Assembly: GCA_963772595.1 (NCBI GenBank)
Contig: CAVYXZ010000007.1
Location: 1,674,001-1,738,000 of the forward strand
Reading direction: 5' to 3'
DNA length: 64,000 bases
Origin: CAVYXZ01 sp963772595
GTDB lineage: Bacteria > Chloroflexota > Anaerolineae > Aggregatilineales > Phototrophicaceae
This document shows positions 34,605-42,872 of this stretch, piece after piece (positions within the stretch are counted from its first letter, which is position 1; each line of letters begins with the position of its first letter). Both the position numbers and the translations under genes were made by a program. The notes under the pieces were generated by a model that saw only the letters and a program-made list of their open reading frames with translations, was not told where the DNA came from and searched no databases.

Positions 34605-36011
34605 CTACTGCAACACCGCCGCGATGGTGTTACAGGCCAGACACTGGTTATCGGGCCGGATGATGGCGTAACCTGCCTGCGGGTCCGCACCGTAGCTGGT
34701 CGAATCGACGTTCCAGATGATGAGCAGCCGGATAGCGCTGTTGGCCTTCGACAGCGAGACCGCCTGCGCCAGCCAGGTCGCCTGATCCTGCGCGCTCACG
34801 TTAGCCGCCCAGCTAAAGCCTGCCGGAAGCTCACCGTAGCCTTCTGGCGAGAGATAGCCCAGTTCGGTGAAGCACAACTGCCGCGTCGGGAAGATGGCCC
34901 GGTAGGTCTCGACCATCGTCGGGTAGTAGCGCGTGTAGTGATTCGGGTTGCCGCGCGGATCGCCAGAGCGAGCATTCGGGCTGAGGATCCCCTCGTTATA
35001 GTGGATGCCCACGCAGTCCATGTAGTTCGCTGCCCCGGCGTTGCGCATCCCCTGGAGGTAAGGCGCATCATCGCATCCCGCGCTGGTGCAGGCCCCGCCA
35101 AAGTAGCCGGTCGGCGCAGGCGCACCACTGATGACCAGAATGTTGCTGTTCACGCCCTTGATGGCGTTGTAAGCCTGGCTGAGCATGGTGGTGTAGCTTT
35201 GCGGACTGATGAGTCCGTTGGGCCACTCGCGGTCGATGTTCTGCTCGTTCCAGACCTCGATGCCGTCCGGTCCCAGCGCGGCCACGCCGCCCAGGAAACT
35301 GGCGAACTGCTGGTAGTAACCGCTGGGATTCTGGCGCAGTTCTTCAGGGCTGCCTACCACGCTCAGGAGGATCTTAAAGCCGCGTGTGTGGGCTTCGTCG
35401 ATCATGCCCTGGGCGATGGTGGCCGGTTGGCCGGACTGCCAGACCACCTGACGCTTCACCCAGGTCATGCCGGTGTCCAACATCAGCGTTGGATACTGGA
35501 AGCCAAAGACCTGCCCGCCCAGCGCGAAATTACCGGTATTGCTGGGTGGCGGCTCAGTCGGCGGCGGTTGGGTCGGCGGGGTCGTGCCACCTGCCGGGAT
35601 CACCAGCACCTGACCGGGGTAGATCAGGTTCGGGTTGACGATGCCGTTGCGCTGGACCAGGGCGCTGACCGTCGTGCCGAAGCGGATGGCAATGGTAGAC
35701 AACCAATCGCCGCGCACGACCGTGTAAGTCTGCTCCTGGCCGGGCGGCGGTGGCTCGGTCGGTGGGGGTTGAGTTGGCGGGGTGCCGCCGGTCGGAATGT
35801 TCAAAACCTGGCCCGCGAAGATCAGGTTCGGATTCGTGATACTGGGGTTGGCCGCAACGATGCTGGCAATGGTGGTGCCAAAACGCAGCGAAATACGGAA
35901 TAGATTATCGCCGCGCACCACCGTATATTGCACGTAGTTGGACTGCCCCAGCACACTCGTCACGGGCAGCAGGATAATCAGCAGCATAAAGACCGCAACA
36001 AGACGACGCAT
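34605..36011 (-). CDS. Secreted two-LysM protein with a glycoside-hydrolase-like domain
   Basis: Start chosen at ATG 36011 (MRRLVAVFMLLIILLPVTSV, signal peptide) with AAAGG upstream; the frame is open to 36059. Two LysM peptidoglycan-binding domains follow (YTVVRGDNLFRISLRFGTT; YTVVRGDWLSTIAIRFGTT), each with a TPPTQPPPTEPPP linker. The C-terminal 310 residues look like a (beta/alpha)8 glycosidase of the GH5/GH39 clan, with candidate acid/base Glu in EVWNEQNID and nucleophile Glu in CFTELGYLS. It is probably wall-associated and acts on extracellular glycan. No substrate can be assigned. Confidence 0.85.
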   Translation of the reverse strand: MRRLVAVFMLLIILLPVTSVLGQSNYVQYTVVRGDNLFRISLRFGTTIASIVAANPSITNPNLIFAGQVLNIPTGGTPPTQPPPTEPPPPGQEQTYTVVRGDWLSTIAIRFGTTVSALVQRNGIVNPNLIYPGQVLVIPAGGTTPPTQPPPTEPPPSNTGNFALGGQVFGFQYPTLMLDTGMTWVKRQVVWQSGQPATIAQGMIDEAHTRGFKILLSVVGSPEELRQNPSGYYQQFASFLGGVAALGPDGIEVWNEQNIDREWPNGLISPQSYTTMLSQAYNAIKGVNSNILVISGAPAPTGYFGGACTSAGCDDAPYLQGMRNAGAANYMDCVGIHYNEGILSPNARSGDPRGNPNHYTRYYPTMVETYRAIFPTRQLCFTELGYLSPEGYGELPAGFSWAANVSAQDQATWLAQAVSLSKANSAIRLLIIWNVDSTSYGADPQAGYAIIRPDNQCLACNTIAAVLQ

Positions 36012-36235
36012 ATAAATAACCTTTCTGGACTCCGATGCCGAAAACGCGATGTCTTTCATTGTAGTGATATTCGCGGAAATGGGACAATATAAAGGTTAGG
36101 AGCCTTGTAACATGGTGTCCGGGCGCTCGGAAGCGCCGGGCCATGTGTACTTTTCACAACGCTTTGTTCACACTGTACAGTTGTAGGGCCTTGTTTTTGG
36201 TGATATTTACAGGGGCACTTTCAACCCCGGACGCA

Positions 36236-36241
36236 TATAAT
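36236..36241 (+). promoter_or_regulatory. -10 element of glnA
   Basis: Consensus TATAAT 50 bp before the glnA start. The -35 region (GGGCAC at 17 bp) is poor, suggesting activator dependence or an alternative factor. Confidence 0.55.
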
Positions 36242-36290
36242 CGTTTCGTTTCTCATCAGTTTAGTCACATTAAACAAACGGAGCAATCTC

Positions 36291-37721
36291 ATGACGGACT
36301 TTGTCGTGCCAGATGAGGCGAAATCATCGCCCGGAGAGTTACTTAAATGGGCCGAGGCGAACGATGTTGAAGCCGTTGACATCCGCTTCACCGACATTCG
36401 CGGCATGGTGCAGCACTTCAGTATGCCGCTCGCTGCTGTAGAAGCCGGTCTCTTCGAAGAAGGTTTCGGCTTTGATGGGTCCAGCGTGCGCGGTTTTCAG
36501 AGCATCGACCAATCCGACCTGATCCTGATGGCGGACCTGGAGACAGCGCTGGTTGACCCCTTCTATGCCAAAAAGACGATCTCCTTCTTCTGCGACGTCT
36601 ACGACCCTATTCACCGTGAACCCTATGGCCGTGATCCGCGTGGGGTTGCCAAGCGTGCCGAAGCTTACCTGGCGAGTTCCGGCATCGCCGACGTGATTTA
36701 CTTCGGGCCGGAGCTGGAATTCTTCATCTTCAGCAACGTTCAGTACGAATCCACCCAGTACAAGAGCTACTACGAGGTCGATTTGCACGAAGGCTTCTGG
36801 AACACGTCGAACCCGGCCCCGACGATGGCCTATCTCAACCGGATTAAGGAAGGGTACTTCCCGCTGCCGCCGCTGGATAAAACTCACGATCTCCGCGCCG
36901 AGATGGTCGATATCCTGATGAAATCCGGCATCGACGTCGAGGTTCACCACCACGAGGTCGGCGGTGGTGGTCAGGCCGAAATCGACCTGAGGTACAAGCC
37001 GCTGCTGAAGATGGCCGACACGATGAAGCTGTACAAGTACATCATCAAGAACGTGGCCCTCAAGAACGGCTATATCGCCACTTTCATGCCCAAGCCGCTC
37101 TTCCAGGAGAACGGCTCCGGGATGCATGTGCATCAAAGCCTGTGGAAAGACGGCCAGCCGCTCTTCTTCGGCGATGGCTACGCCAGCCTGAGCCAGATGG
37201 CCCTGTGGTACATGGGCGGCATCCTGAAGCACGCCCCGGCGATCCTGGCCTTCACCAACCCGACGACCAACAGCTACCGTCGTCTGGTCCCCGGTTACGA
37301 AGCGCCGGTCAACCTGGTCTACTCCAACCGCAACCGCTCGGCGGCCATCCGTATCCCGGTCTATAACAACAATCCCAAGTCCAAGCGTATCGAGACCCGC
37401 TTCCCGGATCCGGCAGCCAACGGCTACTACGCCCTCCCGGCGCTGATGATGGCGGGCCTGGATGGGATCAAGAACAAGATCGACCCCGGTGATCCGGTGG
37501 ACGTGGACCTCTACGAAGCCAACGTCGAAACCCCCACCGTGCCGGGCAGCCTGCACGCGGTGCTGGATGCGCTGAGGACAGATCACGACTTCCTGCTGGA
37601 AGGCGGCGTCTTCACCGAGGACATCGTGGAGACCTTCATCGACTACAAGTGGGAAAGCGAAGCCGATCAGGTCAACATGCGCCCGCACCCGCACGAATTC
37701 CTGCTCTACTTCGACATCTAG
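36291..37721 (+). CDS. glnA: Glutamine synthetase, type I
   Basis: Glutamate + NH3 + ATP to glutamine; dodecameric, cytoplasmic. 476 residues with the N-terminal beta-grasp (VEAVDIRFTDIRGMVQHF), GFGFDGSSVRGF, metal ligands in GPELEFFIF and the ATP site HHHEVGGGGQAEIDLRY (His/Glu ligands), NGSGMHVHQSLWKDG, and the C-terminal NRSAAIRIP. A Tyr sits near the usual adenylylation loop (VDVDLYEAN), but the motif is not the classic NLYDLP, so adenylylation is doubtful. GGAG precedes the ATG. It ends in a strong terminator. Confidence 0.97.
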   Translation: MTDFVVPDEAKSSPGELLKWAEANDVEAVDIRFTDIRGMVQHFSMPLAAVEAGLFEEGFGFDGSSVRGFQSIDQSDLILMADLETALVDPFYAKKTISFFCDVYDPIHREPYGRDPRGVAKRAEAYLASSGIADVIYFGPELEFFIFSNVQYESTQYKSYYEVDLHEGFWNTSNPAPTMAYLNRIKEGYFPLPPLDKTHDLRAEMVDILMKSGIDVEVHHHEVGGGGQAEIDLRYKPLLKMADTMKLYKYIIKNVALKNGYIATFMPKPLFQENGSGMHVHQSLWKDGQPLFFGDGYASLSQMALWYMGGILKHAPAILAFTNPTTNSYRRLVPGYEAPVNLVYSNRNRSAAIRIPVYNNNPKSKRIETRFPDPAANGYYALPALMMAGLDGIKNKIDPGDPVDVDLYEANVETPTVPGSLHAVLDALRTDHDFLLEGGVFTEDIVETFIDYKWESEADQVNMRPHPHEFLLYFDI

Positions 37722-37745
37722 TCCGTTTCTATCCGTCTGTTACAG

Positions 37746-37774
37746 GGGCCGGCCATTGTGTCGGCCCTTTTTTA
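37746..37774 (+). terminator. Terminator after glnA
   Basis: GGGCCG (37746-37751) / CGGCCC (37762-37767) followed by a run of six T. Confidence 0.85.
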
Positions 37775-37829
37775 TTTTTGGCCTGTCCTCTTGCTCGGAC
37801 CGGGCATAGCAGGGCACGCGCCTCGTAGC

Positions 37830-37847
37830 GGCACAACCTGTTGTGCC
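37830..37847. repeat. Short dispersed palindrome
   Basis: GGCACAAC/GTTGTGCC around CT, next to GTAG. Near-identical to 9768-9787. Confidence 0.65.
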
Positions 37848-37897
37848 CGATGTTGAAATCCTCATCGTGAACGATCCGTACAAGGCTTCTACCCATC

Positions 37898-37927
37898 TTG
37901 ACATGCCCGCGCGCTTCGTGATACCAT
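37898..37927 (+). promoter_or_regulatory. Promoter of the SAM-riboswitch operon
   Basis: Consensus TTGACA (37898-37903), 18 bp, TACCAT (37922-37927), about 20 bp before the riboswitch P1 stem. Confidence 0.75.
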
Positions 37928-37947
37928 TCCGTGACAAGTACATAGGT

Positions 37948-38047
37948 TCATCAAGAGCGAGGGAGGGACCGGCCCTATGATCTCGCGGCAACCCCCGAAG
38001 CGTCGGGAAGGTGCCAATTCCGGCAGGTCGAGAACCTGCGAGATGAG
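37948..38047 (+). promoter_or_regulatory. SAM-I riboswitch (S-box leader)
   Basis: The aptamer follows the S-box consensus closely. P1 is TTCATC (37948-37953) with GATGAG (38042-38047). AAGAGCGAGGGAGGGACCGG lies next to GCCCTATGA, the conserved GGCAACC at about 37987, then GGTGCCAATTCC (about 38010-38021) and the P4-side GGCAGG...CCTGC hairpin. SAM binding should favour the terminator immediately downstream and shut off the methionine/SAM-cycle genes. Confidence 0.93.
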
Positions 38048-38068
38048 GCGTGTCATAAGTATGACGAT

Positions 38069-38102
38069 ACTCCTTCTTCTTATGCCGGAAGGGGTTTTTT
38101 TG
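38069..38102 (+). terminator. Riboswitch-controlled intrinsic terminator
   Basis: CTCCTTC (38070-38076) pairs with GAAGGGG (38088-38094) across an 11-nt loop, followed by seven T. The small hairpin GTCAT/ATGAC at 38052-38065 lies between aptamer and terminator and could be part of the antiterminator. Confidence 0.85.
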
Positions 38103-38121
38103 TTTTCAGGAGCGGCGCAGT

Positions 38122-38571
38122 ATGAGCAATCATCAAGCCAGTCTGGACGCTTTTAGCAGCAGTTATCAAGCGCTCTTTGCCCTGCTGGAGGATTACCCTA
38201 TCCAGCGGCGCAGCTTAACCGGGGCCTGCGGCTATTGGTCACCGCGCGAGGTGCTAGCGCATCTCAGCGGCTGGCTGGTGGAGGTCGAGCGGCGTTATGA
38301 CATGTACGATGCCGGGGATGCGCAGAGCATCCGCTATGATTTCGACGAGTTCAACGCCCGCTCGGTGGCAGCACGTGAGGCCCTGAGTTGGGAGGATACA
38401 GTAGCGGAATTGGAGCGTTTGTACGATGCCTTCGTAGCCCGCGCTGGCGGTCTCTCGCCTGATGTCGTAGCGGCAGAGACGCGCTATACCGCCTGGCTGG
38501 ATGCGCTGGACGAGGACTGCCGCGAACATGCTGAACAACTGCGCAGCTTTGCGGAGGCGGAAACCCCATGA
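38122..38571 (+). CDS. DinB/ClbS-DfsB-like four-helix protein
   Basis: 149 residues. YWSPREVLAHLSGWLVEVERR is the helix-2 signature of the DinB superfamily (ClbS/DfsB subgroup), and DEFNARSVAAREALSWEDTV matches its second half. First gene after the SAM-I riboswitch, which is unusual for this family. It overlaps the next gene by ATGA, indicating translational coupling. Whether it is a thiol-transferase or methyl-cycle helper cannot be said. Confidence 0.7.
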   Translation: MSNHQASLDAFSSSYQALFALLEDYPIQRRSLTGACGYWSPREVLAHLSGWLVEVERRYDMYDAGDAQSIRYDFDEFNARSVAAREALSWEDTVAELERLYDAFVARAGGLSPDVVAAETRYTAWLDALDEDCREHAEQLRSFAEAETP

Positions 38572-39344
38572 ACGCCAGCTTCCCAATTCTCGAATTCGAC
38601 AGCGAGCGCAGCGCCATCATCGAGCCGAGCAAGCTCGTGCAGCCGGTCGATCATCTACCGGAACACTGCGTCATCTGCTTCTTCAACGATGTGCTGAAAG
38701 CGCTGCACACCGGGGATGCCGTCGCCAGCGAGGTGATCCATCACCTGAGCAGCGAGATCGGCAGGAACCCGGTCTATGTCATCACCCGGCCTGATGGGCA
38801 GCAGTTCGCCGCCTTTCATCCCGGCGTGGGCGCACCGCTGGCGGCGGGCTTCCTGGAAGAGGTGATCGCCCTGGGCGGGCGCAAGTTCATCGCCTGCGGC
38901 GGCGCGGGTGTGCTTAACCGTGACCTGGCCGTCGGCCATGTCGTGCTGCCGACCAGTGCCGTGCGCGACGAAGGCACGTCCTATCATTATCTGCCGCCCA
39001 GCCGTGAGGTCGGCCCCTCGCCGGACGCGCTGGCCGCCATCCTGGCGACGCTGAATGCCCATGAAGTGCCTTTTGTTCAGGGCAAGACCTGGACCACCGA
39101 CGCGCTCTACCGCGAGACTCCGGCGAAGATGCAGCGGCGGCGCGACGAAGGCTGCCTGACGGTCGAGATGGAAGCGGCGGCCTTCTTTGCAGTGGCGCAG
39201 TTCCGCGAGGTTCAACTGGCCCAACTGCTCTACTGCGGCGATAACCTGGATGCTGACGAATGGGATCACCGCGACTGGATCAGCCGGGGTGACATCCGCG
39301 AAAGACTGTTCTGGCTGGCGGTGGAGGCGGTGCTGCGCTTATGA
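38568..39344 (+). CDS. Nucleoside phosphorylase, PNP/UDP family
   Basis: 258 residues. Phosphate-binding and fold motifs: HPGVGAPLAAGFLEEVIALG, FIACGGAGVLN, and the base/ribose-binding CLTVEMEAAAFFAVAQF with the conserved M-E-x-A. This resembles uridine/purine phosphorylases. Since it lies behind a SAM riboswitch with methionine-cycle genes, a role in methylthioadenosine or SAH-derived nucleoside salvage is plausible (inference). ATGA overlaps on both sides. Confidence 0.85.
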   Translation: MNASFPILEFDSERSAIIEPSKLVQPVDHLPEHCVICFFNDVLKALHTGDAVASEVIHHLSSEIGRNPVYVITRPDGQQFAAFHPGVGAPLAAGFLEEVIALGGRKFIACGGAGVLNRDLAVGHVVLPTSAVRDEGTSYHYLPPSREVGPSPDALAAILATLNAHEVPFVQGKTWTTDALYRETPAKMQRRRDEGCLTVEMEAAAFFAVAQFREVQLAQLLYCGDNLDADEWDHRDWISRGDIRERLFWLAVEAVLRL

Positions 39345-39763
39345 ACATTGTCGAACTGACCGGCGAAGCGGAAATCCGCGCATCGTATCCGGTGATGCAC
39401 GAACTGCGGATGCATCTGGATGAAGCCGCTTACGTCGCACAGGTGCAGCAGATGATGCGCAGCGGCTACCGTCTGATCGCGCTCTACGACGACGAGGTGA
39501 TTCAGGCACTGGCGGGCATCGAACGCGGACTGAACCTCTACAATGGCAGGCACATGTTCGTGCATGATCTGGTGACGGCGGCGGAGTCGCGCTCGAAGGG
39601 CTATGGGCGTGCCCTGCTGAGCTATATCGAAGACATGGCGCGTGACGAAGACTGCGAACGGGTCGTGCTGACCTCCGGCGTGCAGCGGGTCGATGCGCAC
39701 CGCTTCTACGAGCAGCACATGGACTACACGCGCGCGGGTTACGTTTTTAAGAAGGTGCTGTGA
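39341..39763 (+). CDS. GNAT acetyltransferase
   Basis: 140 residues. Acetyl-CoA motif A is VHDLVTAAESRSKGYGRALL, followed by CERVVLTSGVQRVDAHRFYE, the usual GNAT pattern. It overlaps both neighbours by 4 bp or less, so it belongs to the riboswitch operon. Substrate unknown. Confidence 0.87.
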   Translation: MNIVELTGEAEIRASYPVMHELRMHLDEAAYVAQVQQMMRSGYRLIALYDDEVIQALAGIERGLNLYNGRHMFVHDLVTAAESRSKGYGRALLSYIEDMARDEDCERVVLTSGVQRVDAHRFYEQHMDYTRAGYVFKKVL

Positions 39764-40353
39764 TGGAGGCCGACCTGCAATCCCTGCGCACGGCGGCGCA
39801 GCAGCGCGAGTGGACCCGGCTTCAGGACACGCTCAAGCGGCTGCTGGCGCGTCTGGAACCCTTTGAGGCGCTGGTGATCCCAGCGGAGCGAGTGCAGGCC
39901 TTCCTGCCGCGTTTCGAGGCATATTACCCGGAGGCGGGCTGGGTGCGCGAACTGCTGCTGATGCTGATGTCCTACGGCACCGTGCCGCGCGATCTGCCGG
40001 TTCATGCGGTCAACCAGTTTCCCAGCCCTGGCTGCGGCAACTACGTCAGCGCGGTGCTGGATCTGGCACGGGCGGTGCAGGACGGCGTTTCGCCCTACGA
40101 GCGCTACAGCTTCATCACCAATGCGACGTCGAACGTCGTGCTGGCCGAATTGATGGACCTGTACTACCGCGATCACATGGCGGCCTGGCAGCGGCTCAAC
40201 GACGCGCCGGAAGCCATCGACCCGGCAACCGGTCTGAGCGTGCGGCAGACGGTCTACGCGCAGTTCTGGCTGGACCCGCAGGTCGCGGCCTGTGATACGG
40301 CCCTGTGGCTCGGTGATTGCGGATACAGTAGAATCGAAGATCGGCTAACGTAA
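39763..40353 (+). CDS. Unknown alpha-helical protein
   Basis: 196 residues from an ATG that overlaps the previous stop (TGATG). Helix-rich with Arg/Leu at the N-terminus, LPVHAVNQFPSPGCGNYVSA in the middle and a C-terminal FWLDPQVAACDTALWLGDCG. No signal peptide or membrane helix. I do not recognise the family. A further in-frame GTG three bases upstream is possible. Confidence 0.65.
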   Translation: MEADLQSLRTAAQQREWTRLQDTLKRLLARLEPFEALVIPAERVQAFLPRFEAYYPEAGWVRELLLMLMSYGTVPRDLPVHAVNQFPSPGCGNYVSAVLDLARAVQDGVSPYERYSFITNATSNVVLAELMDLYYRDHMAAWQRLNDAPEAIDPATGLSVRQTVYAQFWLDPQVAACDTALWLGDCGYSRIEDRLT

Positions 40354-40373
40354 ATTAAACAGACATTACATTA

Positions 40374-40408
40374 CCCAAATACTTTGGGATAAGTTGGGAT
40401 AAGTTGGG
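40374..40408 (+). repeat. Hairpin and decamer repeat before an operon gene
   Basis: CCCAAA/TTTGGG (40374-40388, 3-nt loop) runs into 2.5 tandem copies of TTGGGATAAG starting at 40384. It ends just before the ATG at 40413, so it may control ribosome access. Confidence 0.55.
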
Positions 40409-40412
40409 AAAA

Positions 40413-40853
40413 ATGAAGCTGATCGCCCTGATGGGTCTGGTGGTAGTGGAGAAGATCGAGATGCTGGAAGTGCTGGCGCAGGCAGCTAAAACGCGCGTCG
40501 TGGTGATCGACCAGATGCGCCGTCTGCACGCGGACCCGGCCCGGCTTTCCGGCGCGGACTACATCCGCCTGGAGGGCGATCTGGCTGCTGAGCTGCCGCC
40601 CCTGCTGGACGATCTGGAAACCGATTTGCTGCTGCTGGCGGTCAGCGAGACCACGCCGCCGGATGAGACCTTCGTCTTGCTGGACCAGGTACACGAGGCG
40701 CATCCCGACCTGGAGATGCACACGCTGGCGCTGGTCGATACGCGCACCTGTGACTGCTTCCCGCAGACGCGCCAGTCGCTCGAAGCCTCCGCCGATACAG
40801 TGGTCAATCTCCCGGCGGATTTTGACGCAGTACGGGAGGCACTATGGGCTTAG
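40413..40853 (+). CDS. Unknown alpha/beta protein, Rossmann-like
   Basis: 146 residues from the ATG at 40413. Alternating hydrophobic strands (LIALMGLVVVEKIEML; TRVVVIDQM; DLLLLAVSETTPPDETFVLL; MHTLALVDTRTCDCF) suggest a P-loop-NTPase-like or Rossmann core, but no Walker motif is present. A Cys-x-Cys (CDC) near residue 115 could bind metal. It overlaps the next gene by 10 bp. Confidence 0.62.
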   Translation: MKLIALMGLVVVEKIEMLEVLAQAAKTRVVVIDQMRRLHADPARLSGADYIRLEGDLAAELPPLLDDLETDLLLLAVSETTPPDETFVLLDQVHEAHPDLEMHTLALVDTRTCDCFPQTRQSLEASADTVVNLPADFDAVREALWA

Positions 40854-41471
40854 CCGAGATAATCATTCTGCTGGCACTGGTCATGGCGGCTATCCTGTTC
40901 CTGATTATCCGCCAGGGATCGCGCTACCGTCGGGACACCTTCGTCGAGCGCAGTCTGGCCGCCCCGGCAGACATCGATACGGCTGCCGCCAGCGACCCGG
41001 AGGTCCAGGAGGCTATGGACAACGGACGTAAGATTGAGGCGATCAAACGCTACCGTGAATTGACCGGTGTGGGCCTGAAAGAGGCCAAAGACGTGATCGA
41101 CTATCTGATGGCGGGCGGGGTGATCGACAAGAAGAAGCGCGCCAGGCCACGCCATGGAAGCGCCGCCGGGGTCCGCGATCTGCTGGCTGACGGACGCAAA
41201 GACGAGGCGGTGGATTTGTACGCGCGCTTCACCGGCGTCGATTCTACACGGCCCGTGATGCGGTAGATGAGATCGAGCGCGAAATGCGACTGGGTGATGA
41301 GCCGCGCGGACCCGATAAACTGACGTGCTGAGAGCGGGACGAAATCCACGAACTGCTGCAGGCGGGTAACAAGATCGCGGCGGTCAAGCGCTACCGCGAA
41401 CTCAGCGGCCTGGGTCTGAAAGAGGCCAAAGACGCCGTCGAGTGCGATGGAACAGGGGTTGAAGTCATGAG
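40844..41471 (+). pseudogene. Membrane-anchored L7/L12-CTD-like repeat protein, broken
   Basis: N-terminal membrane helix (IIILLALVMAAILFLII), then three copies of a ribosomal L7/L12 C-terminal-like helix pair: KIEAIKRYRELTGVGLKEAK, KDEAVDLYARFTGVD (divergent), KIAAVKRYRELSGLGLKEAK. The first frame ends at 41266. A missing base at about 41245, an in-frame TGA at about 41330 and an extra base at about 41447 interrupt the rest. The reconstructed end overlaps the next start as TCATGA. L7/L12-like domains outside the ribosome occur in other bacteria, with unknown roles. Confidence 0.6.
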
Positions 41472-41526
41472 CGACAAACCAGTGATCTTCATCAGCCATT
41501 CGTCAGACAAGACTGGAGTTTGCTGA
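41467..41526 (+). pseudogene. N-terminal stub of a TIR-domain protein
   Basis: The 19-codon frame MSDKPVIFISHSSDKTGVC opens with the hallmark first strand and loop of TIR domains (IFISHSS-x-D) and then hits a TGA. The rest of a TIR domain is not recoverable. Its start overlaps the preceding gene end. TIR proteins often act in NAD-depleting defence, and this looks like a remnant. Confidence 0.55.
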
Positions 41527-42223
41527 CACGTCCTCAAGGCAGTATCGATTTGGGTCGAAAGATTTCTGTCAGCAACTCAAGCTACCCGCGTCCACAAATG
41601 GTGAAGATGTAATTAGGAATGGATCGCGCAAATATTGTTTGCAGTGTGAGTACTTGAAACTCTCTAGATAGTCAATGGGTCTGGTTTGAAATTGGATACT
41701 TCTGGAAAAAGATAGATCGGCGATTTTCCCACTTTATACGCCATGGATGAGTATCCCGAATCCTTTGAAGATCTCCAAGCTAAAGCTGCTGGTCATGAGA
41801 CAGAATATTTGGCTTTTCTTTCGAAGATACATGAACAACTGACGCTAGATGGTGAAGAGCCATTTAACTAAGGAAAATCTCGACTTAGTCAACTATGCTA
41901 GTCGAGCATTTGATGACCAACAAATCCACACTGGATGAAGATCTGGTGCAAGAAACGTTACGTAGAATATCGAAGACACGATATACAGAGTGGGAATTTG
42001 GATTACATATCATGAGTTCGATACATCAAAGAGAGCTTTCGAGGGAGCATCAAAGCATTTGTTGAAATTAATCGCGGAAGCATGACGATGAAATAAAAGA
42101 AAGACTTGAATGGATGAGAAATATGAAGGTGGTATCAGATTTCGTGATAAACCTCGTGACCGCATTATCGAACGCTTCTAACTAAGCGTATGAATAAGTA
42201 CTCGGAAAATCGGAGGAAATTGA
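41527..42223. other. AT-richer degraded stretch with short frames only
   Basis: About 700 bp, visibly lower in GC than its surroundings. Only short open frames occur, such as 41743-41871 (42 codons, MDEYPESFEDLQAKAAG) and one beginning at 41913 (MTNKSTLDEDLVQE). None has a recognisable domain or a good ribosome site. It looks like decayed horizontally acquired DNA. Confidence 0.55.
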
Positions 42224-42526
42224 GTGACCGCAAACATCCTCCAGATTGAGGAAATCGTCTCTGACCCGACACGTGCGGGGCGGCAGGCCGGTCATCGCCG
42301 GGACGGGACATTCGGTGTCCGATATTGTGGCTTATCATCGACTATGGTGATCAACTCACCCCGGAACAGATTGCCGATAATTTCAAGCTGCCATTGGGGC
42401 AGGTTCATGCAGCACTGGCATACTATTACTTGCACCAGAGCGAGATCGATGCACGAAATGAACAGATCTCGAAATCGCAGAGCACTGGCGAGAGGAACTA
42501 AGAAAACAAGGGCGGCTGCTTGAGTA
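42224..42526 (+). pseudogene. DUF433-family antitoxin, frame-disrupted
   Basis: GTG start with GGAGGA upstream. Joining frames gives GRQPVIAGTGHSVSDIVAYH, then DYGDQLTPEQIADNFKLPLG and AALAYYYLHQSEIDAR, the small helix-turn-helix DUF433 fold that pairs with DUF5615 toxins. At least three indels interrupt it (about 42287, 42331 and 42465). The reconstructed stop (42524-42526) overlaps the TTG start of the toxin gene, so the operon architecture is preserved even though the reading is not. Confidence 0.65.
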
Positions 42527-42849
42527 AGATTTGCTTTTATCTGGACGAGAACATGAATCCGGCTATCGCAGAGCAGCTTGCTAAAAGCGGCGTCGACGTA
42601 GTCACTGTGCGGGATTTGGGTGAGTTGGGCGATAAGGATCCCAACCACCTGCGACGAGCAACAGAATTAGAGCGTGGATTCTGTAGTCATGACACGGATT
42701 TTTTCGAGATTGCCGCGCAATATACCGAACATGAGGGCATCGTATTCGTCCCTCACCGAACATCTATAGGAACTATCGTGAACAAGCTGCGTGAGCTACA
42801 CGCAGCATATGATGCAGAAGAAATCAGAGGTCAATTCAGATTTCTGTAG
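42520..42849 (+). CDS. DUF5615 PIN-like toxin family protein
   Basis: 109 residues from a TTG start. The PIN-fold nuclease pattern is present: FYLDENMNPAIAEQLAKSG (acidic D/E pair), VVTVRDLGELGDKDP, and SHDTDFFEIA. This is the usual partner of DUF433. The toxin-like frame is intact while its antitoxin is broken as sequenced. If both are real the cell would face an unpaired toxin, so consensus errors in the antitoxin are more likely. Confidence 0.78.
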   Translation: MSKICFYLDENMNPAIAEQLAKSGVDVVTVRDLGELGDKDPNHLRRATELERGFCSHDTDFFEIAAQYTEHEGIVFVPHRTSIGTIVNKLRELHAAYDAEEIRGQFRFL

Positions 42850-42872
42850 ACACACAGCGGAGGCTTGCATAG

